A stretch of DNA of 56,400 nt from contig NZ_JABXKQ010000016.1 in NCBI RefSeq assembly GCF_017114945.1, positions 1-56,400 on the forward strand. The letters run 5' to 3'. How positions within the stretch are numbered: position 1 is the stretch's first letter; each line of letters opens with the position of its first letter. This DNA comes from Nostoc sp. JL34 (lineage in GTDB: Bacteria; Cyanobacteriota; Cyanobacteriia; Cyanobacteriales; Nostocaceae). This document shows, one piece after another, positions 42,040-51,086 of this stretch. The translations under genes and the position numbers were made by a program. The notes beneath the pieces were generated by a model. It did not search any database, had not been told where the DNA came from, and saw nothing but the letters and a program-made list of their open reading frames with translations.

Positions 42040-42459
42040 ATGACTACGACTGTAAATATTTCCCCAACCAGTCCCTTGGGTGTTGCTGAACATACTTTAT
42101 TTGTTTGTAAAACTTGTGCCAGTGTTTGGCAAGATGGAAAACGCTTAGGTGAAAGTGGTGGTGAAAAACTTCTACACCAACTTCAGGAGCTGGCACAAGA
42201 TTGGGAGTTACGAGATCAATTCCCAATTCAGGAAGTTGAATGCATGAGTGCTTGTAATCGTTCTTGTGTAGTTGCCTTTGCTGCCAAAGGCAAATTAACA
42301 TATTTATTTGGTGATTTAGCTGTTGATAGTAGTGCCTCTGCCGTACTGCAATGTGCTAGTCAATACTATGCTAAAGCAAATGGTTTACTGCCCTGGTCAG
42401 AGCGTCCAGAAGCGCTGAAAAAAGGCATTTTGGCTAAGATTCCCCCTTTATCTCAATGA
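42040..42459 (+). CDS. DUF1636 metal-binding protein (cobalamin-associated)
   Basis: A 139-aa protein of the DUF1636 family, often found beside cobalt and cobalamin genes. A possible metal site is formed by FVCKTCASVWQDG and CMSACNRSCVVAF (five Cys in total), similar to thioredoxin-like ferredoxins. It may deliver or sense cobalt or hold an iron-sulfur cluster; unproved. ATG 42040 is chosen because gagg lies 5 nt upstream and the earlier ATG (41992) lies within the riboswitch core. Its stop overlaps the cobK start by 4 nt. Confidence 0.85.
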   Translation: MTTTVNISPTSPLGVAEHTLFVCKTCASVWQDGKRLGESGGEKLLHQLQELAQDWELRDQFPIQEVECMSACNRSCVVAFAAKGKLTYLFGDLAVDSSASAVLQCASQYYAKANGLLPWSERPEALKKGILAKIPPLSQ

Positions 42460-43202
42460 TGCGCGTTTTAATTCTAGGTGGGACGGGAGATGCAGCAGAA
42501 CTAGCTGCCAAGGTTGCGACTATCCAAGGGTTAGAAGCAATCACGTCTCTAGCTGGGCGCACCCGTGAACCGTTAGTTCCCTTGGGCGATTTGCGGGTTG
42601 GAGGCTTTGGTGGTGTGGCTGGATTGGCTAGCTATCTGCGAGTCATGCAAATCGACTTATTAATTGATGCAACCCATCCTTTTGCTATTCAGATTTCCTT
42701 CAATGCGGCAGATGCGGCAACGGAAGTTGGAGTACCCCGGCTGATGTTAATTCGCCCGCCTTGGGAAAAAGTCAGTGGCGATCGCTGGATGGAAGTTGAT
42801 AATGTTGAAGCCGCAGCAACAGCCCTCCAAAATCAGTCACAGCGCGTATTTTTGACAGTTGGAAGACAAGAACTCGCCGCTTTTGCTCACTTAGAGAAAA
42901 TTTGGTTTCTGATGCGGATGATTGACCCACCTACCGATGATGCTTTAGTGCCGTTGGGGATGGTATTGTGCGATCGCGGGCCCTTTACGCTCAATAATGA
43001 AAGGCAAATCCTGATTCGTAACAAAATTGATACCATCGTCAGTAAAAATAGCGGTGGTGATGCAACAAAGCCTAAGATTATTGCAGCGCGAGAACTAGGC
43101 GTGAAGGTTGTAATGGTAAATCGTCCAGCCATACCGCCAGGGGAGCAGGTTACTGATGTTGATGGTGCTTTAGCATGGCTATTTGACAAGTTGCACAACT
43201 AG
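42456..43202 (+). CDS. cobK: Precorrin-6A/cobalt-precorrin-6A reductase
   Basis: A 248-aa NAD(P)H-dependent reductase (CobK/CbiJ) of the corrin ring pathway. It has the nucleotide loop VLILGGTGDAAELA, RVGGFGGVAGLASYL, IDATHPFA (active region), PPWEK, RVFLTVGRQEL and KNSGGDATKPKI with the late VMVNRP. It is the usual length. The gene is translationally coupled to the DUF1636 gene and lies under the cobalamin riboswitch. The rest of the pathway is not in this window. Confidence 0.95.
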   Translation: MMRVLILGGTGDAAELAAKVATIQGLEAITSLAGRTREPLVPLGDLRVGGFGGVAGLASYLRVMQIDLLIDATHPFAIQISFNAADAATEVGVPRLMLIRPPWEKVSGDRWMEVDNVEAAATALQNQSQRVFLTVGRQELAAFAHLEKIWFLMRMIDPPTDDALVPLGMVLCDRGPFTLNNERQILIRNKIDTIVSKNSGGDATKPKIIAARELGVKVVMVNRPAIPPGEQVTDVDGALAWLFDKLHN

Positions 43203-43350
43203 TGCCAGAAGGCGTAAACCACTGCTCGGAAAAGACTGACTGCCGCATCAATTTGAATTATCTTTGCTCAAATATACTACCTTTACCAATTTCCGTATAA
43301 TACACAGGAAGCCTCTACAATAAACGCGATCACACTAACAACCAACCTCC

Positions 43351-43959
43351 ATGAAAAATTTATTTATACTATCTGCCATAGTCCTAACCACCACATCTGG
43401 ATTAATTTTCGGTAGAATGCCAGCTGCCTCTGCTTTAAGTTGGAACTGGAATTATTCTGGTACTGGCATAGCGGCGAGTGGTACTTTTACCACTAATGAC
43501 ACCCCTAACGATTTGGGTTTTTACCTGATTTCTGGAATTACTGGTACACGAAATGGTGAAACAATTACTGGTCTGCAAGCCGCTGGGACTCCAATACCGG
43601 GAAATGAACCTTTAAATGTTGATAATTTAATTAGTCTTAATACTCAGCAGTTAACGGGTGACGGTTTTGGGTATTCCACTTCAGGAGGAAGCTATTCTAG
43701 TCCATTTTTCGCTAGTTTTTTACCAACACCAGGTTATTTAGAGGTTTTTTCTGCGCCGCCAATCATACCAAGTTCTGAAAATTTGGGATTGGAAGATAGT
43801 GAGTTACCCATTAGTTTTTCTGCAACTATATCTAATCACCGTCCCTGAAGTCACTTTATCTTGAGCTTACTTGTCCTCGGTACTCTGGGCGCATCTTCAG
43901 TACTCAAACGTCACAAGCTATCCAAATTCACTCACAATAAGCTTGAAAAAGTTTCCTAA
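43351..43959 (+). pseudogene. PEP-CTERM-type exported protein, broken before the sorting signal
   Basis: The first 165 codons (to TGA 43846-43848) encode a secreted protein: signal peptide (LFILSAIVLTTTSGLIFG), then a beta-rich, Gly/Ser/Thr-rich body (GTGIAASGTFTTNDTPN, DLGFYLISGITGTRNGE) common in cyanobacterial PEP-CTERM proteins. After the stop, the same frame goes on as LSLLVLGTLGASSVLKRHKL, a PEP-CTERM membrane helix with its basic tail, ending at TAA 43957-43959, while VPEVTLS appears in another frame at 43841-43861. So one insertion and one deletion (or sequencing errors) split the sorting signal. The final TAA is the edge of the mobile element. Confidence 0.7.
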
Positions 43960-44017
43960 GGGACTTCCAAATAAAAAAATACTCAACTATTTATTGTGGG
44001 GTGGGCGTCTCGCCATT

Positions 44018-45363
44018 GGTGTCAAGTTAAGAAAAATAGAGTCTTGTCAAGTGGGTAAAACTCAATGGTTAAACTCAACACCCTTGTGTTGAGAATAGCC
44101 ATGAGTAAGCTACGCAAAAAACAAGGAAATCCAGACTTTCGACATCGGGTAACTTCTCCTGCCCCAACAAGTGAGGAGATAGAATCACGGTTGATTGAGC
44201 TATTAACTCCAGGGACATTTGCCAATCTCAAAAATGTTAAAGACAAACAACGTAGCTTGCGCGATCGCGTACTCACCCTACCAGTGATGGCAGCAATAGT
44301 GTTGAGTTTAGTGTATAGACAAATACAGTATTTAACTGATGTGCTGCGCTGTCTGGAAGTAGAAGGATTGATGTGGGTAGAGGCGATGTCTGTGAGTCGG
44401 CAAGCGTTATCTCAACGACTTGAGAGCTTGCCAGCGCACCTGTTTATCGGGCTGTTTGAGCAAGTAATAGAGCGTTTAGCAGTCAAAAACAATCCGGCAG
44501 AAGTTGCCCCAATGTGGGCATCAGTAGCTGAAGAGTTCAGTGCAGTATGGATTGCGGATGCATCAACCTTGGAAGCAGTCAAAAAACACTTGGGGCAACT
44601 TCAAGAAAAAACAGGTGCAGTCTTGGGGGGAAAGATGCTGATGGTAGTTGAAGCATTTACACATCGCCCAGTTGCCGCTTGGTACGATGTCGATAATAAA
44701 CGTAACGAAACCAAGTGGTGGCCAGAACTTTTAGAACGATTGCCCACAGGGGGTTTACTGCTCATAGATATGGGCTTTTATGGGTTTGAATGGTTTGACA
44801 CTCTGACTGAGCAAGGAAAATATGTCTTAACTAGACAAAAAGCCAAGGTACGTTATCGAGTAGTGCGTTTGCTTTCCAGTAGTTCTCATTACAAAGACGA
44901 AATTATTCAAATGGGACTTAATCACACTGACCCATGTCGCCACCCAATGCGTTTAGTCTCCGTATTATGGAGTACAACTTGGTATCATTACTTGACTAAT
45001 GTTCTTGACCCAGAACAACTTTCAGCGCAGCAAGTTTGTGATTTATATCGCCGTCGTTGGAAAATTGAAGATGCATTTTTACTCACAAAAAAATTGTTGG
45101 GCTTGTCCTATCTTTGGGTGGGTGGCGTTAATGGTGTACCATTAGTGTCAACTTAAGGTTAAAACCCATTTGTCAATGATAGGTTTTGTTAGGAACGAAG
45201 TATAAAGTTGAACTTTTTTCTGACTTTTATACGCAAGCTGGGAGTGATGCTAATAAACAAAGCATTAATAGTCCCTGAAAAAGTTCGTTTTTTGTCCCTT
45301 TCAAACCAAATTGTTAAGCATAAATGCTTATTGACATAGGAAGTTTGAGCTTAACTTGACACC
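44018..45363 (+). mobile_element. IS4-like insertion sequence (rearranged right end)
   Basis: Terminal inverted repeats ggtgtcaagttaag (44018-44031) and cttaacttgacacc (45350-45363). It carries one transposase gene. A third, internal copy of the terminus, agtgtcaacttaag (45144-45157), lies at the transposase stop, so the right 220 bp look like a separate small element with the same kind of ends joined to a shortened IS. Confidence 0.75.
44101..45156 (+). CDS. IS4-family transposase, 3'-truncated
   Basis: A 351-aa DDE transposase. Catalytic residues are present: Asp in VWIADAST, Asp in LLIDMGFYG and Glu in YRRRWKIEDAF, which with the later Lys fits the IS4 pattern Y-x2-R-x3-E-x6-K. The reading frame ends in GVPLVST at an internal copy of the terminal repeat, soon after LLGLSYLWVGGVNG where relatives continue for perhaps 60-100 residues. 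So the C-terminus is lost and activity is doubtful. ATG 44101 is preferred, as the upstream 12 codons lie in the terminal region. Confidence 0.8.
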   Translation: MSKLRKKQGNPDFRHRVTSPAPTSEEIESRLIELLTPGTFANLKNVKDKQRSLRDRVLTLPVMAAIVLSLVYRQIQYLTDVLRCLEVEGLMWVEAMSVSRQALSQRLESLPAHLFIGLFEQVIERLAVKNNPAEVAPMWASVAEEFSAVWIADASTLEAVKKHLGQLQEKTGAVLGGKMLMVVEAFTHRPVAAWYDVDNKRNETKWWPELLERLPTGGLLLIDMGFYGFEWFDTLTEQGKYVLTRQKAKVRYRVVRLLSSSSHYKDEIIQMGLNHTDPCRHPMRLVSVLWSTTWYHYLTNVLDPEQLSAQQVCDLYRRRWKIEDAFLLTKKLLGLSYLWVGGVNGVPLVST

Positions 45364-45862
45364 TATGGCAAGATGCCCACCCCACAAGATTGGGTAATTT
45401 ATTTGTTGGAAGTCCCTAAAACCATCAATAACAATTCAAAATTCAAAATTGTTGGCGCAGCCTCTCGTAGAGAAGAGAGTTTCAATCGGGGTTTAAATCC
45501 CCATCTGAAACTCGAGCTACATATTGACGTTCAGTCTTAAACCCTTAAATTTACGATAAAAATTGCGATGTTCCTATAAGCCAATACGCTTGGGTTAGTG
45601 TCAAAAACCTGAAGTTGTGTAGGTTGCTTTGAGGAACGAAACCCAATATTTCCAGGGCTTTGTTGGGTTGCCCTTTGCTTCAGCCAACCTACAATTTTTC
45701 TTAACTGAACTGTATTGTCCTATAAGCTCTTTGAGATACACAGATTAAAGTAATATAGCAACGGTGGTATCATTGCATCCAAAATGATCCCGTGATTTTG
45801 TCTAGATATAAAATTCTATCGCCCTGCCAATGGTAGATTATTTCTGAAAGGAGTTTGCTGCA
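45364..45862. other. Repeat-rich intergenic region
   Basis: After the mobile element come three Nostoc-type repeats and no gene: a gcgcagcctctcgtagag unit (45453-45475), a hairpin gagtttca...tgaaactc with inner cggggtttaaatcccc (45477-45513), and an inverted element tgtaggttg...caacctaca (45620-45695) with internal aaacccaa and ttgggtt. The promoter of the next gene must lie in 45700-45850; gaaagga gives its ribosome site. Confidence 0.6.
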
Positions 45863-46738
45863 ATGTCCACAACACCAACTACTCGACTAATTTTGGAGAC
45901 TTTACTCCCCCATCTCAAAGTAGCAGCAGGCTATGCCCATTTTCTTCAACCAAAAATTGCTGCACTTCCTGCCAAAGAACAAGCAAACAACTTTTTTAGT
46001 GCTGCCCTTACTGATGCAGATGTGGCTATTCAAAATCTGGTAGAAGTAGTATTACTAGGCACTTTTCCAGATATTCGCTTTTATGGTGAAGAATATGAAA
46101 GTTCTAATAACACCAAGTATTTTCGCGCTACCGACCTCGGCTCAGAAGGTGATTATTTAGTCACACTCGACCCGATTGATGGCACGAAGTTTTATATGGA
46201 TGGACATTCTAATTACCAAATTATTCTCAGTATTCTAAATACGGATGAGTTTGAAGCAGTAATTGCCATTTCTCCTGCCCAAAACATTTATTTTTACGCG
46301 CTTCGAGGTGAAGGTGCTTTTAAAGGTACGCTGGAAATGAGCTTAGAAGCCTGTGCCCAATTAAATATAACATCCGCCAAACCTTCTATTTTATTGGGAT
46401 GGGGAATGAATTCCATCGCACATTTATTAAAAGATCGATATAAAGTAATCGATATAGCGGCTGATTACTCTAGTGATATTCAAATTCCCAATCTCAATGG
46501 TATTCTCAGTGGCGACTTGAGTGGAGCAGTCATCAAATCAGGCAAATTTCTTGATAGTGCTGCACTCGCTTTTATTGCAAAAGAGGCTGGCTGGATTGTA
46601 ACGACTCTGGACGGTTCGACTTTACCGCCACTGCATACTTGTAAAAACTATAGTCTGCCTGGATTGATAGTAGCTGTCTCAAAATCTGTTCATCAAGACT
46701 TGCTGTCAGCGATGCAAAGTTTCAGGAGTGCTGAGTAA
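45863..46738 (+). CDS. Inositol monophosphatase family protein
   Basis: A 291-aa member of the Mg-dependent phosphatase family that includes inositol monophosphatase and CysQ. The metal site is recognisable: ALTDADVAIQNLVEVV, FYGEEYES (Glu) and the main motif TLDPIDGTKFYMDG. The C-terminal metal motif (usually WDxAA) is changed to KFLDSAALAFIAKEAGW, retaining the Asp. The substrate cannot be decided. aggag lies 8 nt upstream of ATG 45863. It stands alone, 124 nt before a ketopantoate reductase gene on the same strand. Confidence 0.88.
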   Translation: MSTTPTTRLILETLLPHLKVAAGYAHFLQPKIAALPAKEQANNFFSAALTDADVAIQNLVEVVLLGTFPDIRFYGEEYESSNNTKYFRATDLGSEGDYLVTLDPIDGTKFYMDGHSNYQIILSILNTDEFEAVIAISPAQNIYFYALRGEGAFKGTLEMSLEACAQLNITSAKPSILLGWGMNSIAHLLKDRYKVIDIAADYSSDIQIPNLNGILSGDLSGAVIKSGKFLDSAALAFIAKEAGWIVTTLDGSTLPPLHTCKNYSLPGLIVAVSKSVHQDLLSAMQSFRSAE

Positions 46739-46861
46739 TGAGTGCTGAGGAAGAAGTAATGAGTAAAGTAGTACTTGTGAATCTTCCCACTCTAAGCTGG
46801 GGAACTCACTACTGGAAACTGAACTGGATACCGTTTTCCACAACTCATATTTTTTGAAAAA

Positions 46862-47872
46862 ATGAAAATCTGTATTGTTGGCGCGGGTGCGATTGGTGGA
46901 TATTTAGGGGCGAAATTGGCAATGGCTGGTGAAGCAGTGACGCTGATTGCGCGTGGTTCTCATTTGGAGGCAATTCAAAAAAATGGGCTGAAGCTGATCA
47001 TGGCAGACGGTTCCAGCCAAATTGCTACTCCATATTTGGCAACTAGCGATATTCAAGAAGCGGGGCCACAAGATGTAGTAATTTTAACTGTGAAGGCTCA
47101 CAGTGTACCTGCGATCGCACCCTCTCTCCCTGCACTCTACAATCCTCACACGATGGTGGTGACAGCCCAAAATGGCGTTCCTTGGTGGTACTTTCGTCAG
47201 CATGGCGGTGAGTATGAAGGTACGCGGATTCAATCTGTTGACCCCGATGGGATTATTGAAGCTAATATCGGTGCTGAACGCGCCATCGGTTGTGTAGTTT
47301 ACCCGGCAACTGAGATAATTGAACCAGGTGTAATTAAACATATTGAAGGCGATCGCTTTACTCTCGGTGAAATCGACGGCACTAAAACCGAACGCATCCA
47401 ATTACTGGCACAGACTTTAAAACAGGCAGGATTCAAAGCACCAATCCGCAATCAAATTCGCACGGAAATTTGGATCAAGTTGTGGGGAAATGTGGCGTTT
47501 AATCCCATCAGTGCCCTGACTGGTGCTACTCTAGAGGATATTTGTCGCTATCCCCTCACCCGCGAACTAGCGCGACAAATGATGACTGAAACTCAAGCGA
47601 TCGCAGAAAATTTAGGTATAAAGTTTGGCATCACTTTAGAACAGCGAATTAATGGCGCAGAAAACGTTGGTGCCCATAAAACCTCAATGCTACAAGATAT
47701 TGAAGCCGGACGCGCTACGGAGATAGATGCTATTGTTGGCGCGGTGGCAGAATTGGGAAAACTTACTCAAATTCCCACACCTTATATTGATGCTATTTAT
47801 GCCAGCGTCAAGCTACTGGAGGCGACTAAGGCATCATGTAAAAATAAGTTGTACAAATTTAATTTGGAATAA
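46862..47872 (+). CDS. panE: 2-dehydropantoate 2-reductase
   Basis: A 336-aa NADPH-dependent ketopantoate reductase (PanE/ApbA), pantothenate pathway. The Rossmann start ICIVGAGAIGGYLGAKLAMAG, VILTVKAHS, TAQNGVPWW, the catalytic Lys region WIKLWGNVAFNPISALTGA and the final KTSMLQDIEAGRATEIDAI are all typical. Several paralogues may exist in a genome, so the symbol is provisional. Length is slightly above the E. coli enzyme because of a short middle insertion (WWYFRQHGGEYEG). The upstream gap holds repeats of gagtgctgag. Confidence 0.9.
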   Translation: MKICIVGAGAIGGYLGAKLAMAGEAVTLIARGSHLEAIQKNGLKLIMADGSSQIATPYLATSDIQEAGPQDVVILTVKAHSVPAIAPSLPALYNPHTMVVTAQNGVPWWYFRQHGGEYEGTRIQSVDPDGIIEANIGAERAIGCVVYPATEIIEPGVIKHIEGDRFTLGEIDGTKTERIQLLAQTLKQAGFKAPIRNQIRTEIWIKLWGNVAFNPISALTGATLEDICRYPLTRELARQMMTETQAIAENLGIKFGITLEQRINGAENVGAHKTSMLQDIEAGRATEIDAIVGAVAELGKLTQIPTPYIDAIYASVKLLEATKASCKNKLYKFNLE

Positions 47873-47980
47873 GCTGTCAGCCTTACTTTCCAATTAAAAG
47901 TGTTCAAGTTATTTTTGCGTGACTCCTAAGTAAAAATTTGACTGGTGACTGTTGACTACGGTGTACACAGAAGTCTCTTG

Positions 47981-48098
47981 ACCTGCATCTTTGTTGCATC
48001 AACCTGCACCTTTGTTGCATCGACCTGCACCTTTGTTGCATCGACCTGCATCTTTGTTGTATCGACCTGCATCTTTGTTGTATCGACCTGCATCTTTA
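47981..48098. repeat. 21-bp tandem repeat array (about 5.6 copies)
   Basis: Units acctgca(t/c)ctttgttg(c/t)atcg run head to tail with one or two differences per unit. An open frame across it (TCTFVAS repeats) has no support as a gene. The array lies between a ketopantoate reductase gene and an amino acid transporter. Confidence 0.9.
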
Positions 48099-48246
48099 TA
48101 AATATTAAAATTTTTCCTTCCTGTATGTCACAGATATATCTGCTCGATTGATGTGACAGTTTAAGGTACAGAATGGGGGTTATAAAAAAGTGTAGAAAAA
48201 ACCCAATATTCTAGAGATGTGATGAAATACACCTTTTTAGACCGTT

Positions 48247-48285
48247 AACAGTCAACAGTCAACAGTCACCAGTCAATAGTCAATG
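48247..48285. repeat. Short tandem repeats (cagtcaa units) at the transporter start
   Basis: About five units of the form cagtcaa/cagtcac/tagtcaa end in the start codon (gtcaatg). Confidence 0.7.
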
Positions 48286-49770
48286 ACAAAAAAGAAAGTA
48301 TGGCTATCAACGATACTAGTTGTAGCAGTAGTAATAAACATCATCATCGGACATAGTAATTCTCTCAAAGCTGCCTCACCTTTAGGGAAAGACACGCTGA
48401 CGTTGATTACTTCCCCAGATTATCCTCCTTATGAGTTTTATGATACGAAAGGAGGCGATCGCCAAATCGTTGGCTTTGATATAGATATTGCCAAAACCCT
48501 TGCTGAAAAACTAGGGTTTAAACTTCAAATAATGGAATCCGATTTTAATGGGTTAATTCCTGCACTCCAAGCAAATCGCGCTGATTTTGTCATGGCTGGG
48601 ATGACACCGACTCCAGAACGTCAGAAAAACATTGATTTTTCAATTATTTATTACGAAGCCAAAGATACAATTGTTGCTCCTAAAGGTAGCAACCTAAAGC
48701 AACCCCAAGACTTATCGGGAAAAAAGCTTGGGGTACAACTAGGAACGATACAAGAACAAAATGCTCAGAAAATTGCTAAAAAAGTTGCAGGTATTCAGCT
48801 AAAGCAACTCAACAAAGTGCCGGAAGTAGTTCAAGAAATCAAATCTGGGCGAATTGATGCCGCAATTGTTGAGGATACCGTGGCTAAGGGATTCGCCCAA
48901 GCTAACCCAGATTTAGAATTTAATACTATTCCCTCAGAGCAGGCAAGTGGATCTGCGATCGCTTTTCCCAGAGGTTCTTCTTTTGTAGAACCGTTTAACA
49001 AAGTTCTTCAACAAATGAAGGACGATGGCACATTAGCTAAACTAGTAACCAAATGGTTTTCAGAGAATACTACCGCTAACTCTGCATCTTCAACTGCTGC
49101 CAAAGGCGGATTGAATCTTGACTTCACCAGAATTCTTCCAGACATTCCCTTTATTCTGCGGGGAATCCCGTTAACTTTGTTGTTTACCCTATTATCTGTA
49201 ACCTTGGGGTTAATCTGGGGAACAATCCTATCTCTCTTAAAAATTCTCGGCATCAAGCCGCTTACCTGGGTTGCTAACGCCTACACCTCTGTTTTTCGAG
49301 GTACACCTTTACTATTACAGTTGGCATTAGTTTACTACGCAACACCCCAGCTTACAGGCTATGATATTTCCGCATTGGAGGCTGGGGTGCTAACTTTTAC
49401 CCTGAATTCTGGCGCTTATATGTCGGAAACCATCAGAGGTGGGATTCAAGCGGTGGATAAAGGGCAAAGTGAAGCGGCGATGTCTATGGGTGTTCCCTAT
49501 TGGTTGATGATGTGGGATGTGATTTTGCCCCAAGCATTAAAAAACATTCTCCCCGCATTGGTAAATGAAACTATCGGATTGCTCAAAGATTCCGCGCTGG
49601 TGTCAACGATTGGGGTGGTAGAAATATTACGCAGCGCCCAAATCGTTGGTGCAAATAAGTATATTTATTTTGAACCACTGCTATTTGCCGGGTTAATTTA
49701 CTATGTTTTAGTAATGGGTATGACTTTGGGTGCATCCGCTTTAGAAAGGAGGTTACGGGAAAGTGAGTAA
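48283..49770 (+). CDS. Polar amino acid ABC transporter: fused binding protein and permease
   Basis: A 495-aa fusion. After a signal/anchor helix ([17 protein letters not shown]), residues about 40-260 are a type 3 periplasmic binding protein for amino acids ([47 protein letters not shown], [12 protein letters not shown]). Residues about 275-495 are a HisM/GlnP-type permease ([31 protein letters not shown], then the ATPase contact [23 protein letters not shown]). This is a GlnP-like layout, where the substrate domain is tethered to the membrane part. The substrate is probably Gln/Glu or another polar amino acid; not decided. It overlaps the ATPase gene by 8 nt. Confidence 0.93.
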   Translation: MTKKKVWLSTILVVAVVINIIIGHSNSLKAASPLGKDTLTLITSPDYPPYEFYDTKGGDRQIVGFDIDIAKTLAEKLGFKLQIMESDFNGLIPALQANRADFVMAGMTPTPERQKNIDFSIIYYEAKDTIVAPKGSNLKQPQDLSGKKLGVQLGTIQEQNAQKIAKKVAGIQLKQLNKVPEVVQEIKSGRIDAAIVEDTVAKGFAQANPDLEFNTIPSEQASGSAIAFPRGSSFVEPFNKVLQQMKDDGTLAKLVTKWFSENTTANSASSTAAKGGLNLDFTRILPDIPFILRGIPLTLLFTLLSVTLGLIWGTILSLLKILGIKPLTWVANAYTSVFRGTPLLLQLALVYYATPQLTGYDISALEAGVLTFTLNSGAYMSETIRGGIQAVDKGQSEAAMSMGVPYWLMMWDVILPQALKNILPALVNETIGLLKDSALVSTIGVVEILRSAQIVGANKYIYFEPLLFAGLIYYVLVMGMTLGASALERRLRESE

Positions 49771-50497
49771 TGTAGTAATTCGCACGGAATTCTTATCTAA
49801 ATCCTTTGGCAAACTCGACGTACTCAAAGATATTTCCACTGAGTTTTACCAAGGGAAAGTGGTTGCTATATTAGGCCCTTCTGGTTCGGGTAAGTCTACC
49901 TTTTTAAGATGCATAAACTTGCTAGAACAACCCACCAGAGGCAGAATCTACTTTCACGACCAAGAAATTACCAATCCCAAGGCAAACATTGCTAAAGTAC
50001 GTCAGCATTTGGTGATGGTATTTCAACATTTCAATTTGTTTCCCCACATGAATGTGCTGGAAAATGTCACCTACGCACCCATCAAGGTAAAAGGAATAAA
50101 CAAGCAAAAAGCAGCAGAACATGGCTTAGAATTGCTTGCTAAGGTAGGTTTAGAAGAAAAAGTGTCTGTGTATCCATCCAAATTATCGGGTGGACAGAAA
50201 CAGCGAGTAGCGATCGCGCGGGCATTAGCAATGGAACCTGAGATGATTTTGTTTGATGAACCCACCTCTGCACTAGATCCCGAAATGGTCAAAGATGTGC
50301 TGGAAGTGATGAAAGCTTTAGCATTATCTGGTATGACAATGGCGATCGTTACTCATGAAATGGGCTTTGCCAAAGAAGTTGCCAATCGGATTATGTTCCT
50401 CGACCAGGGAAGTTTAGCAGAAGATACTACTCCTAGCGAGTTTTTCCAAAATCCTCAGTGCGATCGCGCCAAGCAATTCTTAGAAAAAATGCTTTAG
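49763..50497 (+). CDS. Polar amino acid ABC transporter ATPase (GlnQ-like)
   Basis: A 244-aa ATPase of the PAAT family. Walker [11 protein letters not shown]-loop [17 protein letters not shown], signature [16 protein letters not shown], Walker [16 protein letters not shown] and the H-loop [11 protein letters not shown] are all intact. The start is GTG 49763, with a strong aaggagg 10 nt upstream; it overlaps the permease gene by 8 nt, so both are co-translated. Together they form a complete importer of two genes. The 3' end overlaps the Nudix gene tail-to-tail by 4 nt. Confidence 0.96.
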   Translation: MSNVVIRTEFLSKSFGKLDVLKDISTEFYQGKVVAILGPSGSGKSTFLRCINLLEQPTRGRIYFHDQEITNPKANIAKVRQHLVMVFQHFNLFPHMNVLENVTYAPIKVKGINKQKAAEHGLELLAKVGLEEKVSVYPSKLSGGQKQRVAIARALAMEPEMILFDEPTSALDPEMVKDVLEVMKALALSGMTMAIVTHEMGFAKEVANRIMFLDQGSLAEDTTPSEFFQNPQCDRAKQFLEKML

Positions 50498-50982
50498 AAC
50501 ATCAGAAATTCGCCGCTTTTTTTGTATTCCTGAAACTTTTCTAAAACTGGGCGATCGTTTGGCATTAATGTAGGTAAGTCAGCCAAATCAAAAAATTCCA
50601 GCGCCAGCGATTCTCCATCTAAGCAAGCAAGACTACCTGACCATTCAACGGCTCGCAAAATTAAAATGAAATTTTGGACGCGATCGCCATTAGGATAAGT
50701 GACAGCTTCAAAGGCTGGGTTGGAAGAAAACCCCACAGCTGCAAAACGCTTAACCGTTAAACCAGTTTCTTCAAAAACCTCTCGTGCGGAACATTCTTCA
50801 GCAGATTCACCTATTTCAGGACAACCGCCAGGTAGCCCCCAAAGTTTGAAATCACTCCGCTTTTGCAATAAAACACGCCCCAAATTATCCTCTATAATCA
50901 CACGTGTGCCAAATAATAGAAGTATGCGATCGCCTAAAATTTGTCGTAACTTGCCGAGATAAGAGTCTGACCAATTCGCCAT
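50494..50982 (-). CDS. Nudix hydrolase
   Basis: A 162-aa pyrophosphohydrolase. The Nudix box is [20 protein letters not shown] followed by TGL, matching Gx5Ex7REUxEExGU with the expected Gly, Glu and REVFEETG residues. The preceding [22 protein letters not shown] is usual for this fold. The substrate (nucleotide or related compound) cannot be told. It is transcribed against the ABC transporter. Confidence 0.9.
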   Translation of the reverse strand: MANWSDSYLGKLRQILGDRILLLFGTRVIIEDNLGRVLLQKRSDFKLWGLPGGCPEIGESAEECSAREVFEETGLTVKRFAAVGFSSNPAFEAVTYPNGDRVQNFILILRAVEWSGSLACLDGESLALEFFDLADLPTLMPNDRPVLEKFQEYKKSGEFLMF

Positions 50983-51086
50983 AACGAGAAAGTTTGTAAA
51001 GAAAATCTAAAGGTAGCAAATAGCGATCGCCTGAAAACAGGATAATGCAGCTGAACAGGTTAATTATTCCCATTCAACCTAGAATT

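Larger units (their letters stand above)
43960..45417. mobile_element. Outer inverted-repeat element interrupted by an IS
   Basis: Left arm (43960-44016) and right arm (45364-45417) are inverted copies: gggacttccaa ... attgtggggtgggcgtct-cgccat against tatggcaagatgcccaccccacaa ... ttggaagtccc. Both are flanked by TAA, a possible target duplication. The arms together would form a palindromic MITE of about 110 bp; an IS sits at its centre. Confidence 0.7.

Noticed and set aside
47981..48098. Possible CRISPR array
   Set aside because: Units are 21 bp and directly adjacent with no spacers; same for 55999-56130. No cas genes are in the window.
47945..48151. 68-codon plus-strand frame with TCIFVAS repeats
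   Set aside because: It is made of the 21-bp tandem array, has no ribosome binding site and no sensible start region; its openness follows from the repeat period being a multiple of three.
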